Below, in pieces: positions 39,001 through 50,106 of a stretch of 64,000 bases of DNA. This DNA is from Anarhynchus alexandrinus (lineage: Eukaryota > Chordata > Aves > Charadriiformes > Charadriidae). The number at the start of each line of letters is the position of its first letter. Position 1 is the stretch's first letter. Position numbers and translations under genes: made by a program. The notes beneath the pieces were generated by a model. It had not been told where the DNA came from and did not search any database. It was given only the letters and a program-made list of their open reading frames with translations. Location: positions 1 to 64,000 of the forward strand of contig VUYV01000514.1 of NCBI GenBank assembly GCA_008711295.1, read 5' to 3'.

Positions 39001-40973
39001 CAACAAAACAAGAGCCAAAGCATAAGAGGAAGAATACTTTCTCATAGTAGAGTAAGTTAGATACACTTCGACATACTTTGGGAACAATTGCCACCTCCCA
39101 GAAACAGGCTATTAAGTGAAAAATTTATAAACACACAACTTACTTTACTGGGTAAACTTTGGAGATATTTGGTACAATATATTTAGTTTAAGCCTTGTTT
39201 TCTTCGAGGAGTTTGGAAAAATAATTGCAGCAAATATAATACCTTCTCCCAACAATGAGAGAAGCCACTTTTGTTGGAAAAGCTACAAACCGTCTATATC
39301 GCTGTAACAGATTTCTCCCCCTGATGCCCCAGGCCCACGTCCACATCCATTTAAATGCTGCCTTTATAGCATCCCAGAAAACTTTAGTCAATGTCAGGTT
39401 TACACCAGTGCAGAGCAGAATCTCTGGTTTATCAGTTTAAAACAATGGGATCCTTTATGCAGGGAGATTGTGACTCACTGCCTTGTTTGTCCTAGCTAAT
39501 GAGAACTAACAGCACTGTCTGTAATGGATGTGCTGTGGATATTACTGTGGGAACGTGCCTTCAGGAAGAGATCCAACTATCTTCAACTGTGTAGTCAAAG
39601 ATGATTGTTATTAAAATAATTTTGGAAACTCGTGTACAAGATGTACTTGAATTACACTGTGAATAAGTTAACGATTGTTCTAACTTATCATAGCTGTTCT
39701 GCACGTATGTTCAACATGCAGCTTGTTGGCATTTTAATGCTGTGTATGTGTGTGGGGAGAGGGGTGTGAGCAGACCTAGTCTGCTGACTCATCTTGATAG
39801 ATGGATTGGGTTTTATCATTACTGAATCAGAGAAACACCGAGTGGTTCTCCAAGATGAAATAGCTTGAGGGAAAAGACTGAACATCCTGCATCAGACCTT
39901 ACAGTAAATCAGACCAAGGAAAGGCTCAATTCAAGTGATTGGAAGCTTGCTCAGGATTTCTGCCAGGGTTTGTTACACCATAAATGAAAATCCAACAAAG
40001 TAGGAGATGGAAATCTGTTAAAGACCCTTGATTGCATATTTGCTGTGTGGGAAACTGGCAGGGACAACTCATCTCCCGGTATTCGGTGACTGCTTACGAG
40101 AAGTTAGCTGCTGTTTAGAAAGCATGGCTCTTCCCAGATTGATACAGAAGATATCTTGTCCTTGCAGAGGACACAGTTGTAGAGAAACTTCCCTTCTGGT
40201 GGAGCCTGGAACATGTGTAAGCCCTAAAATTTAGCAATAAAAAAACCCATGACTGTGAGGAAATAGGTGGATAGGAAAAGAATAAGCCAAGTTTCAAGGT
40301 GAGAAGAGTTGGGAATCTTTCATTCTTTCTCCTCTGTGGAGAATTCTGGCTGTCTGATAAAGGTCTTGGAGAAGATTGAGGACTGGTGTTGAGCATTGTG
40401 CACATGGTCTGTCAGACAAAGGACAGGAGGAAAGTGAATGTGTGACTTTCTGTTCCTCTCCCAAGCAGGCTGAGATCCATAGCAGACTGGGTAGACTCCA
40501 CCATTTTCTGCAGGAGTACGGAGTGTTCAATAAACCAGCTGGGATGAGAACAACTTGGTAAGGTCCCCGACCACTGCAGAGTTGTAAATGAAGCTATTTA
40601 CACAAAACAAAAACAGCAACAGATATTTGGACGCCACCAACATTATAATAATTTCTAATACATTTCTTTTTAAGAAAGGCTGTGAACTTGATACTGTGGC
40701 TTACTGATTCGTCCAAAGCAAATAACCACTGAGTGGGTACAGAAGTTGCATGTGCTTGTGACCGAGTGAAGACATCCATTTCAGATTATTTTGCATGATA
40801 AACTTTGGCTGTAAAAGGTCAGGACTGTGAAATATTTAATAGAAAAAAAAATATCAAAAAAGTTAAAAAGTGAGCAAATCTGCTTTTCAGTTATTCAGAA
40901 TGCTGCTTGTCCCGGTCATGCACATTGTATAATGTCTGTATGTTCTCATGCATGCTCTATAAATTTTGCATTT
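33061..40973. other. long non-coding stretch, nothing recognised
   Basis: No gene is supported. Frames such as 37594-37887 (plus) and 36524-36841 (minus) lack motifs. The portion at about 34980-35400 carries several homeodomain/octamer-like motifs (TAATTGGGTAAT, ATTTGC, TTTTAATCATC) and could be conserved regulatory DNA, but this cannot be told from a single sequence. Confidence 0.4.
34261..34321. repeat. T/G-rich (GTTT)n-(GGTT)n tract
   Basis: Tandem GTTT and GGTT units followed by long T runs. It is low-complexity sequence that yields a meaningless Phe/Leu/Val-rich open frame. Confidence 0.85.
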
Positions 40974-40978
40974 ATATC
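40974..40978. repeat. left target-site duplication of the solo LTR (ATATC)
   Basis: The five bases just before the LTR start TGTCCTGG are ATATC and are repeated exactly after its CA end at 41606-41610. Confidence 0.85.
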
Positions 40979-41605
40979 TGTCCTGGTTTGAGCAACGCAG
41001 GACTAATTTCTCTTCTAATACTTGGGACGACTGCACTTTTAGAAGACTTTAGTGTCTGAATTTGTGAAAATAGTTACTTTATAGCCACCTACGGTGTGTG
41101 GGTTTCAAGGTCTCAGTGTTTTCAAGCTTGCCAGGAGCAGGGATGAGGAGGAGCGAGAGACGCGGGCACAAGACCCAAGGTGGCCAACAGGGTTGTTTCA
41201 TACCATGAATGTCACATTCAATATAAATTAGAAAGTTTGCTGCATAGTTCTCTCTCTCCCTTGATGGCTGCCATCCTGAGAACTTCTTGCTGCGGTGCCG
41301 GACCCCTACACCCTTCCCTTTTCCCAAAGCTGTAGTGCTCGCGGTGTCCGACATTTACTATCCACTGCTGGGAGTGCACAGCTTCTCATTGATAAAATTG
41401 GCTGAGTATAATTTTTGTATTGATATTGGGATCAATATTGGTTCTTTGGTGCTATTAATGTTAATTATCTACACTTATTCTATTAAATCTGTTTATATTT
41501 CAACCCCTGTGTTTCTTTGTTTTTTCCCAAACCCAAGGGGTCATCAGGTGATAGAGTGATTGTCTAAACAACAATAAATTGTTACGGGTTTCTCAAACCA
41601 TAACA
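40979..41605 (+). mobile_element. solo LTR of an endogenous retrovirus, ERVL-type
   Basis: A 627-bp element begins TGTCCTGGTTTGAG and ends CTCAAACCATAACA. The two ends are inverted repeats matching at 12 of 14 positions, with the canonical TG...CA termini. It is flanked by a perfect 5-bp direct repeat (ATATC), the size typical of ERVL-class integrations. Internal signals in the plus orientation are a TATAAAT at about 41222 and an AATAAA polyadenylation signal at 41573-41578. The 3' part resembles the avian LTR family with these ends. No internal viral gene, primer-binding site or second LTR follows, so the provirus was lost by recombination between its LTRs. The perfect duplication suggests moderate age. 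The open frames inside it (for example 41287-41559) are not genes. Confidence 0.9.
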
Positions 41606-41610
41606 ATATC
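41606..41610. repeat. right target-site duplication of the solo LTR (ATATC)
   Basis: Exact copy of 40974-40978 directly after the terminal CA of the LTR. Confidence 0.85.
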
Positions 41611-44600
41611 AAAGCACTTGTATATACCCTATCAGCCACTATCGCTGGTGGGGGCCAGACCTGAAACCTATCCCTCACATATGCCCCTTAACTAATGAGA
41701 AATACTTTTAAACGTGTCAAAAACTTCCTTTAAGTCTCGGGTGAGGACTGATACATGAAATGTAACTGTCATGAAACATGTCAGGGCCTCTTATAGTAGA
41801 AATCATCAGATATAAATGGTTAGAGATTCAGTGAAGTACTGACAGGCGAGTGGTCTTGACAGTGTTGTAGACCAGTTTGGAACATGCGATTTTCACAAAA
41901 ATGCAATATAGGTAAATAAAAAGAAGAGTACTTAAATCATAAAAAATTTCAAATTTGCAACCAGGACACAAGTGTTTGGATTCTGAAAAGCAGCTGAAGC
42001 ACTGTCTGAGGTCTTTACATTTCCATTCTTCTCTTCTGGCCTGACTCTTAAGCAAGACCACATCTCCTCTGATGTGGACAGATGAGTTTATTATCATTAA
42101 ATATCTATCTCGTATCACTATTCACTGTCTCAAATGTCCCTTATTTGTCCCAGCAGTGAACCAGAAAGCCCATTCTTCAAACTGGACTTGACATGCTGTA
42201 CTGAAAGAAACTTGCCTAGCTGAAGAAGGACGGCTAGGAAAGCCTCAAGAGCAGGGCTGAGGGAGGTCACCTTGCTGGGGCTGCCTTTGCATCACGGAAC
42301 AGTCAATAAACCAGGTAACTTATGGAACAAGAGGAACATGTGTTGACACCTGTGTTTGGGGGCCTTGTACAGCATGAAGATGTAATCAGCCACTAAGCAT
42401 TTATAACTAGTATTAATGAGCCATTAAAAGGAGAGGAAACCCTACATTCTTGTCCTGCTCCTCTGTGCTTCTTATCCTATGAAGTCTCAATGGATTTGGG
42501 CTGGGAATATTTGCTTGTTAACCTTACATTTATCACAGGCATGACAGAGGTAGTCCTAATACCAACTCAATCTGCCCCATAGAGCCCTCACACTGCACGA
42601 CTTGGCAGCTGCTTTGCAGGAGCTGTGAGCAGTTCTGCCTGTACTCCCAAGTCAAAGAGGACTAAACAGTTGTGCCAGTGGGTAGCTTAGTCCCAGGCTC
42701 GACTAATAATGCAACGGACAATTTCTATTAGGTGGGTTTAGCACCGCACTGACCAGAGCCACACACACACACCCCAAGCTCCTAGTCAGCTTGAAACACA
42801 GGCAGAATAAGCTCATGGCATTCTGGCAGAGATGGTGTAGACACTCTGTTTTTACCACCCTCCCTTTCTCCTTGGTAAGTAACGTATTACCCAGCTGGGA
42901 AATGAAAGGCGTCCTGAGACACACGCCTTCGATACCCACGTGGGCTGAGGAGAGCCAAAATTTTGACTTGCTTCTGGAAAGTGTGTTGTTGAGCATTTGG
43001 GGAATAAATAAGAGACTCTAGCACCCTTCTCCCTTTTGAAAAATATTTCTTTTCTCTGCATATTTCAAAACCCAATTCTCTAGGTCCGTAGGTGCATGTA
43101 GTGCTCGCATGGAGCCAGAGATACTTGGCATGGAGAGATATGGAACAGGTCATATAATCAAAATTGTGTTTCACATACTTGTTGTCTAATGAAAGTTTAG
43201 CATTAAAGGAATCTAGAAATTAAATGTTCCTACACAATTTAAACAAATCTTTGTGTTCCTCTGAGAATTTCTTGTTATAATACATTTTACCTCAGTAAAC
43301 ATTAGATATTTGCCAAAATATTTCTTGGCAAGGATGCCATTAACAAATGTTTTGTATTTCTGTTCATGGCATAGTCTGCCTTTCCCAATGGTGGGGTTTT
43401 TTTGGTGATAAATCAACTAATTGTTTTGACCTTCTGACACCAAATCTCCACAATAGTCTTCTTGCTCTGTTTGGTAGCAAGGTGTCCAGCTGAACGTACA
43501 GCCTGAGATGGTTTGCTGCTACCCTAGAAGCTTCTGGGCAGTTATTTGCAGTGCTTCTAGATTCATTTCATAGTGCTAACACAGCTATGAATTTGATATG
43601 AATTTATATTTAAATTAAAATCACTCTCTTCCAGTTCAGCTCTCTTGTAAGAAGTACCTGAGCCTCTTGATTCAATCGCCTTGGTAAGTCAGATTGCCTA
43701 GAGCTCATGATCAAACTGCTTTAATTCCCTTTTTTAAAGGTCATGTAAACATGTGTGCTTAGTGAATTAGATGCAAATTCAATTCCCTATTCACAAAGCT
43801 TCCTAGTTAAGTTGCCCACCTATTCCTCACATGCAAGCCTGCATCTGACAGCAGAATATTGACTTTTGAGCTGTGGACAAAGACATGATTAAACAAAGAA
43901 AACAACTGTCCCTGCATTGTAAAGAATATTGATAGAGGGAATTTGAGGTACATTTTTTTACAAATGGTGCTCATTGTGTAGGTTAACTAAGTCACATTTT
44001 AACATGGCTATTCCATTATTTTATTTGTTTTTATACACTGCATTTTTATAGGGGTAGTATGTGCTGAAGAGCAATGGATACAGATCTAGGTACCAATGCC
44101 TGGATTTTATTGAAGCTGTTTAATTAAGCATTGACTGAGCATCCTTCTTAACAACAAGTCGTGCTAAAACAAAAAAAAATGGAAATAATGAATATCAGTT
44201 TTAAATTAATCTCCATCAAAGACAGAATGAACTGCACTGAACAGTTCATCATTTCAATAATAATAATAGAGCAAAATATTTTGGTTCTGGCATTCTGATT
44301 CACCTATAAACAACAGCTTCAGTTCTGATTTTCGTAATTCTGCAAATAAAATCGTTACATATATGATCTTGTTGTTAGATCTTTCCTAATAAGTAATGAA
44401 TAATTATCTGTGCACAGTTCTTCTAACCCCTTATTACTAAGAACTGCTTCCCTAGCTCACAGCACAGGTCTTGCAGCACAGTGCCTTTCTTCAGACTGGG
44501 GCTGGCGATGGAAAGAAAATAAAAAGAGCACAAACAACAGAAGCTTTCCCCAGACATCTACTCTTAGTTTTCTGGAAACAGTAGGTCTGAAATAATCCTG

Positions 44601-45639
44601 AACTCATTATTTAGAACTTGTCAGTTGTGCCAGACCCGAAGTCTGAAGATGGTAAGTCCCAGGAAGTCACCAGGTTTGTGTAATAATTAGATTTTGCAGA
44701 CAATAAAATCTCAACTGCTGTGTTTGCCTCTAGGTTTTTAACCTCTAGGGTGCACATTTTCAAGAGTTTTCAAAGACCAGGAGGATAAAAACACCTTTTG
44801 AGTATGTGAAAATCTCAGATGAAAACAAACAAGCAAACAAACAACAAAGCAACAAGTCACCCATACCTGTTGTCGTGCTCGGTAAACCACCAGCTACAAG
44901 AAAAGCTGTGGTATTGTCTAGGGCAGGCAATTCTTCAGAAGTACTTTGATGCGCACCACAGGCAATACTTTTTCCAGGTGTATCACCGTACAGACAACCC
45001 TTGCTGTGGGAAGATCCACAGTCCTTGTTAGGCCTCAAGACTTCCCGTATTGCATGAAGTTACGGCACTGTTAGAAAGGAAAATGGTATGATATGATTTG
45101 GTAAGTGTCATGACAGATAGGAACATTGAGGAATGAGCAGACAGCAAAAAACTTCTAGTGAAAGAGACAGATAAAGAACTGGCAAACATGCAGATTCATT
45201 ATCCTTTTCATGAAACCACTCCCTCAAGACTCTCCTGGTATGCTTACCAAAGATAAGTCACCCAGCTACCTAATGGGCTCAGCGTGAGATGAACTCTCAA
45301 CCGCAAGTTCATGTACTTCTGCGCTCTCCAGCTGTTCTGGCCTCTTGCTGAGGGTTCCCCGCACTCCCACCCTTAGGTCAGAACAAGACCTGAGTATCAG
45401 CCATGTATCTGCCTTAAGGTCACACTGGGGACTTGATATCTGTATTTCTTTCTTTCAGAAATAAATGAACGTCAATATTAGCCAGCATATTTCTTAAATA
45501 AAAAAATAAAATTAAGTAGTAACTGGAATACAATGTTAAAGGGAATCAAACACAACAATTAGCGCATCTCACTATCTTCAGCTAAAGCAACATATTTCAA
45601 ATCTTGAAACCCTCATGCTTCTCACCTGAGAAATTTAAA
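41611..45639. other. non-coding stretch, nothing firmly recognised
   Basis: No supported gene. A short (AC)n run lies at 42760-42772. A 49-bp segment at 43635-43683 has a good acceptor (CTCTCTTCCAG) and donor (GTAAGTC) with one open frame, but it is too short to support alone. The sequence after it (43700-43960) contains ATGCAAAT and TTAATT-type motifs that could be regulatory. Confidence 0.4.
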
Positions 45640-46650
45640 AGAATTAGCCAAGAAGCTATCTGGACCACTAGAGTTAATTTTCTTTATTGAGTCTTGGGAA
45701 AGAAGGGATATTTCAAAGAATTGCTGACTTGCCAAAGTAATCGTAGCATTTAAAGAAAATGGCCCAGGAAATGATAGATCAGGTATCCTGATACTAATCT
45801 TAGGGGAAAAAAAGAAAGCCAGACAAATTCAGCACTCTATCAACAGGGAATTACATGCTAAAAATAAAGCTATATCATTCAACGCAGTTTCACAGAAAGT
45901 AGTTCTTGTCAAATTATCTTCTTGAGGCTTTTTTTACAAGATTATAGGTCTGGTTGATAAAGGTAGCTGTGTTGTTACAGTGTAATTAAATTTCTGGGAG
46001 GCATTTGACATACTACACATGACATTGTGTTTTAAAATCCTGCATTATATGTAATTAATAGAGCACACATTACATGATTTAAAAGCTACTTGACTGATAG
46101 CTCTCAAAATGCATGCATTAATGGAAAGGCATTAATTAGCTGAGCCATTACTAACAAGATACTGCAAGACCCTTGGTACTAAACCATTTTAAACCCTTCT
46201 TTCAAAACAATCTGAACCATGGGCGCAGTGTGCAGGGGACACAAAGTTGATGCTGTGAAAAGTAATCAGGAGTCGAATCTTGTGGAGTGCACTCGATCAC
46301 CTGGATAGGTGACTTGAATTCAGTGCAGGAGTTCGAACGCACTCAAATGCGATGAACGGGGAACAAAAGCATGATGCAGAGTGGAGCTGCCAGCCCAGGG
46401 CCCCAGGCAAAAGGACCTGTGTGTCTTTGGGTGCATGAAAAACCCGTCCCAAATGGATGCAGGGGAGAGACATCATCTTTCCCATTGAGCAAAGCAGCAT
46501 AAGGTTGTATGGGTGTGAAGGTGGTGCCAGAGAAAGCCCAGGAGAAGAGACTGAAGAAGAATAAGGCTGAGGGGATTATATGGAGCCTGTGTGGAGATCT
46601 CAAGGTCCAGAGCAGTGTTGGGGAGAGGGGGTTAGAGAGGTGGGCACTGT
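45640..46650 (+). mobile_element. ancient CR1 LINE relic with readable reverse-transcriptase motif
   Basis: A translation starting at 45947 reads GLVDKGSCVVTV, a stop, then LNFWEAFDILHMTLCF. This is the CR1 motif A region (LVDKG--VDVIYLDF-KAFD-VPH--L), including the block that carries the first catalytic Asp, here mutated. Upstream, 45880-45946 matches the preceding conserved block with a TTCTTGTCAAATTATCTTCT core. Downstream, 46225-46320 carries a GGGACACAAAGTTGATGCTG block that fits the DDTKL-coding region after the catalytic motif, then ATCACCTGGATAGG for the DLD-L block. Similarity fades through 46650. Stops and indels are frequent and no function remains. It differs from the relic at 53.9 kb and is far older than the copies at 23.4 and 49.5 kb. 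Confidence 0.75.
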
Positions 46651-49015
46651 TGAAATGCAGCTCCCCGTGTCAGCCCACCCTTTCTCATCACCTTCAAGCC
46701 CACTCCCCATCCTGCAGGTGCCTGACCATGGCCACCTGGGGAGAAACCCAGACTTCTCCCTTACCATGGCCACCCTGGGCTCCTCGCCCCGCAGCGGCTG
46801 GGGCAGATGGTAAGGCTGGCAGCCACCTTGAGGGCACAGCTGCCACCGCTGGGGCATCTGCCTCCCCCTCTTTAAAGACCTTATGGGGGAAACAAAAACT
46901 TCAGGTCCCGTGGTGAGAGATTAAATGGTAACAGTGGTCCGTTCTGGCTTCAGAGCCCATGAATCACCCTGCACCACCTGGCTGGGCTTTCCTCCTCGGT
47001 TAAAGGTCTAGAGGGGGGAAAAAAAAGATAAGCTGATTTGTAATCTCTTAGCAAAACTCAAATGCCCCTGTAGGTCTGATAATTGTAGTCTCATTAATTT
47101 TGTGGGTTTTTTTCCCATTCAAAAGGGAAAAAGGACTGAAATTAAGGAAGAGCACATAGGAACGTGTTGCAACTGGGTATGTAGCAATCCTATTAATAGT
47201 TATTTGCAACAGCCAGTATCTGTGTGCTTAAGATCTCCAAGACAGTGAAAGTCATGATAGGACTGCATATCTACTTTGGTTAGGATTTTATGTATCAGGA
47301 AGAATTTCAGGCTAGAATATTCCTTTTAAATCTTCAAGTATTTTTCCAACAGGTAATATTTAAAAAAAAAAAAACCAAAACCAAAACCCAGATCCAAAAG
47401 TCTTTACAGGAGTTTCAATTAGTGCATAGGTCAATTAGTTCATTGGTCCATGTTAAAGCAAATCCTCAGCTTGTTAGTTTTCTAAATCTGAACTTCAACA
47501 TAATTTTATGAATAACCAGTACCTTTATAATGGGCCAAATTAAGCCAAAATCCTTCATGCAAGGGGGCATAATGTTTGGATTTTAAAAATCCACGTGAGA
47601 CATGAATTTGTTGGTTGGAATCCAATACTAATTAAAATTAAACAGAATCCAACAGACCTTTGATAATTACATCAAAAGTTCACATTCATTTGATGTGGAT
47701 TGTCTATATTTCATTGTTACTCTCTTAAAAGATTATTTATGTACAAAGAGTTAGACAAGAGTATTAATATTTAAAAAGTGGAACTATAAGGGCAAACACT
47801 GATTCAGCATATGTTTTAATTTATTAAACGTTTGCTTTATTCTGCTCAAAACCGTCACTTGAGACATTATTTTTTGCATAAAGAATGATCTACAAAGATT
47901 CTTGGTAAAACATATTTCTAGTGGAACAAGAAGTTTAGCTTGTTTACTGGGGACTGGATTCAACAGCATTTGCTTAACAAGCTGGGCATTAAGGAACCAC
48001 ATCAGTCATATTTTTATTCCAAATTTGCCATTGGTTTACTAAGCAAAGCTCCTCCAGAGGAAAAAATCTGATTTCATAAAAGATCACACACACCAGCCCA
48101 AACAATCTGAGATGCTGTACTGAAAGTTGTCTGGAAATTCGGCATATTTTATGCAACTAAGCGCAAAGTGGTTTCCTCACAGCTGAGTACATGGAAAGCA
48201 CAGCAGTATTATAAAAGGGAGAGATTACCAATGGTGTCTAGACATGGAGAACGTATGACCTCGGTTAGAACACTCCAGTATTTGCTTTTCCTTTCTAGAG
48301 AGAGATATACAGTATTCCATGATTTCAGTATGCAAGGCAGCAAGGTTTCTGAGCAGTTCGGCAAAAAGCCTCAAATAGACTGCAGGCTGGGAAGACTTAA
48401 AAGGAAGAAGAAAGGATCGGAATGAAAATCATCTCTGCTAGAAAAATAAGCAGCAGAGTGCAGCTACTTCTCATTGCCATCATGCAGACAGCGTTGATTG
48501 CATTTTAAAAGTATCCATATTAAAACCAAAACCAAAACAAAGAAAACCCACCAACCCCAATACTGCACCAACACTGTGAAGTCCAACATTCGGTCTTTAG
48601 GAAGCATTTAAATAGGAGTTGGCTGTGTAGCCTTATTGCAGCCTCAGTGTACACAGCAAACAGAATCTTTGTCTCAAACTTTCTTGCTGTGTACATAATC
48701 TACAATTGAAATTTCTCTTAATCCTGGGTTCAGGGTCCCATTCCTCCTTTCTTACATATTTAAATCTCTTACTATATTCAATTATTTTATTTATTTTTGA
48801 TAATACGCCTTAAAATAATATTATCTTATTGCACAGATGTGAAGTAGACGCATTGTTATTCTGCTGCTTTGAAGTCTAAGGATGATATTGAAAGACATGT
48901 CTGTTGAAAGTCACACAGACACCTTATTTTTGCATAAGAAATTATCTGTAAAGGTTCTTATTTTAATGCATTTTTTAAAAAGTAATACATTTTGTTTGCT
49001 TCCTGGTCACTCAGC
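46651..49015. other. non-coding stretch; GC-rich patch at 46650-46900, otherwise nothing recognised
   Basis: The GC-rich patch holds overlapping open frames on both strands (plus 46509-46916, minus 46600-46857) without recognised motifs; its left part overlaps the CR1 relic. A low-complexity (AAAACC)-like run sits at 47371-47396 and another at 48524-48540. No gene is supported. Confidence 0.4.
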
Positions 49016-49345
49016 ATTTATAACAACTCAGTTCAGTGTATGGCTCTTACAGTTGTGCTTGCCGTTATGAGTGCTGAGCCCACATGCAAAAGAAGCATCC
49101 CAAACTGTGAGTTAGGGAATAAGGACGGCAAAATTACTGACTGGCCATCCTAGCAAAATCTGATGTACGCAACCAAGCAAGACAGAAAAGCTCTGGGTAT
49201 TTTCGACATTGGAATCTGTTGTCTGCTCAAGCTAACCCAGCTGCGTGAAGGGGTTTGGCTGTGGAAGCTTCAGCCAGCCCTGAGGTTAACTAACTCAGAA
49301 GAGTCAGTTACCTTGTGCTGCTGTGAATTGTTCCTGATGCCTGAA
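49016..49345. repeat. 330-bp direct duplication, copy A
   Basis: Identical to 49777-50106 without any indel (constant offset 761) except for three substitutions: C/T at 49126/49887, G/C at 49212/49973 and G/A at 49301/50062. The copy ends exactly at the N gap. About 0.9 percent difference suits two alleles of one locus better than an old duplication. Confidence 0.95.
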
Positions 49346-49486
49346 NNNNNNNNNNNNNNNNNNNNNNNNNNNNNNNNNNNNNNNNNNNNNNNNNNNNNNN
49401 NNNNNNNNNNNNNNNNNNNNNNNNNNNNNNNNNNNNNNNNNNNNNNNNNNNNNNNNNNNNNNNNNNNNNNNNNNNNNNNNNNNNNN
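49346..49486. other. assembly gap (141 N)
   Basis: A run of 141 undetermined bases joins two contig ends. Its true length is unknown. It removes the 3' part of the minus-strand CR1 on its right. Open frames that appear to bridge it are artefacts. Confidence 1.
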
Positions 49487-49757
49487 CTCCTCTGGACACG
49501 CTCCAGCAGGTCCATGTCCTTCTTATGTTGGGGACTCCAGAGCTGGACGCAGTACTCCAGGTGGGGTCTCACGAGAGTGGAGTAGAGGGGCAGAATCACC
49601 TCCCTCGCCCTGCTGGCCACACTTCTTTTGATGCAGCCCAGGATGCGTTGGCCTTCTGGGCTGCGATCGCACATTGCTGGCTCATGTTGTGCTTCTCGTC
49701 GATCAGCACACCCAGGTCCTTCTCCTCAGTGCTGCTCTCCAGGAGAAGGACCTGGGT
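49487..49757 (-). mobile_element. young CR1 LINE, minus strand, cut by the assembly gap
   Basis: Reverse complement of the same CR1 segment as 23419-23660: read on the minus strand it encodes [17 protein letters not shown] and [18 protein letters not shown] up to ERVQR at the gap. The 3' part, including the expected ATTCTATG end, is missing in the Ns. Against the copy at 23.4 kb I see three substitutions plus a 1-bp deletion near 49647 that breaks the frame. The 5' end, at the right, finishes in a short foldback (49710-49757) and about 19 further bases before duplication copy B begins. It is a truncated, non-autonomous copy, probably a very recent insertion. Confidence 0.93.
49710..49757. repeat. 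17-bp inverted repeat at the CR1 5' junction
   Basis: 49710-49726 (ACCCAGGTCCTTCTCCT) is the exact reverse complement of 49741-49757, with 14 bases between. The inner arm is normal CR1 sequence and the outer arm is a short inverted copy of it. Small inversions or foldbacks at the 5' end are known products of LINE integration (twin priming or template switching). A contig-end artefact is possible. Confidence 0.85.
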
Positions 49758-49776
49758 CCTTCAACCCAATACTTCA

Positions 49777-50106
49777 ATTTATAACAACTCAGTTCAGTGT
49801 ATGGCTCTTACAGTTGTGCTTGCCGTTATGAGTGCTGAGCCCACATGCAAAAGAAGCATCCCAAACTGTGAGTTAGGGAATAAGGATGGCAAAATTACTG
49901 ACTGGCCATCCTAGCAAAATCTGATGTACGCAACCAAGCAAGACAGAAAAGCTCTGGGTATTTTCGACATTGCAATCTGTTGTCTGCTCAAGCTAACCCA
50001 GCTGCGTGAAGGGGTTTGGCTGTGGAAGCTTCAGCCAGCCCTGAGGTTAACTAACTCAGAAAAGTCAGTTACCTTGTGCTGCTGTGAATTGTTCCTGATG
50101 CCTGAA
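49777..50106. repeat. 330-bp direct duplication, copy B
   Basis: Second copy of 49016-49345. It runs on without a break into unique sequence at 50107, while copy A has its own unique left flank up to 49015. The two copies diverge abruptly at 49015/49776, exactly where the CR1 5' end lies beside copy B, as expected if copy A is the empty allele and copy B the allele with the insertion. Confidence 0.95.

Noticed and set aside
41287..41559. Plus-strand frame of 90 codons
   Set aside because: Lies inside the solo LTR, which does not encode protein.
46509..46916. Plus-strand frame of 135 codons in a GC-rich patch
   Set aside because: Its first part lies in decayed CR1 sequence and the rest is Pro/Ala/Ser-rich without motifs.
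49163..49674. Open frames on both strands that span the N gap
   Set aside because: They are created by translating undetermined bases; the left and right sides are different contigs.
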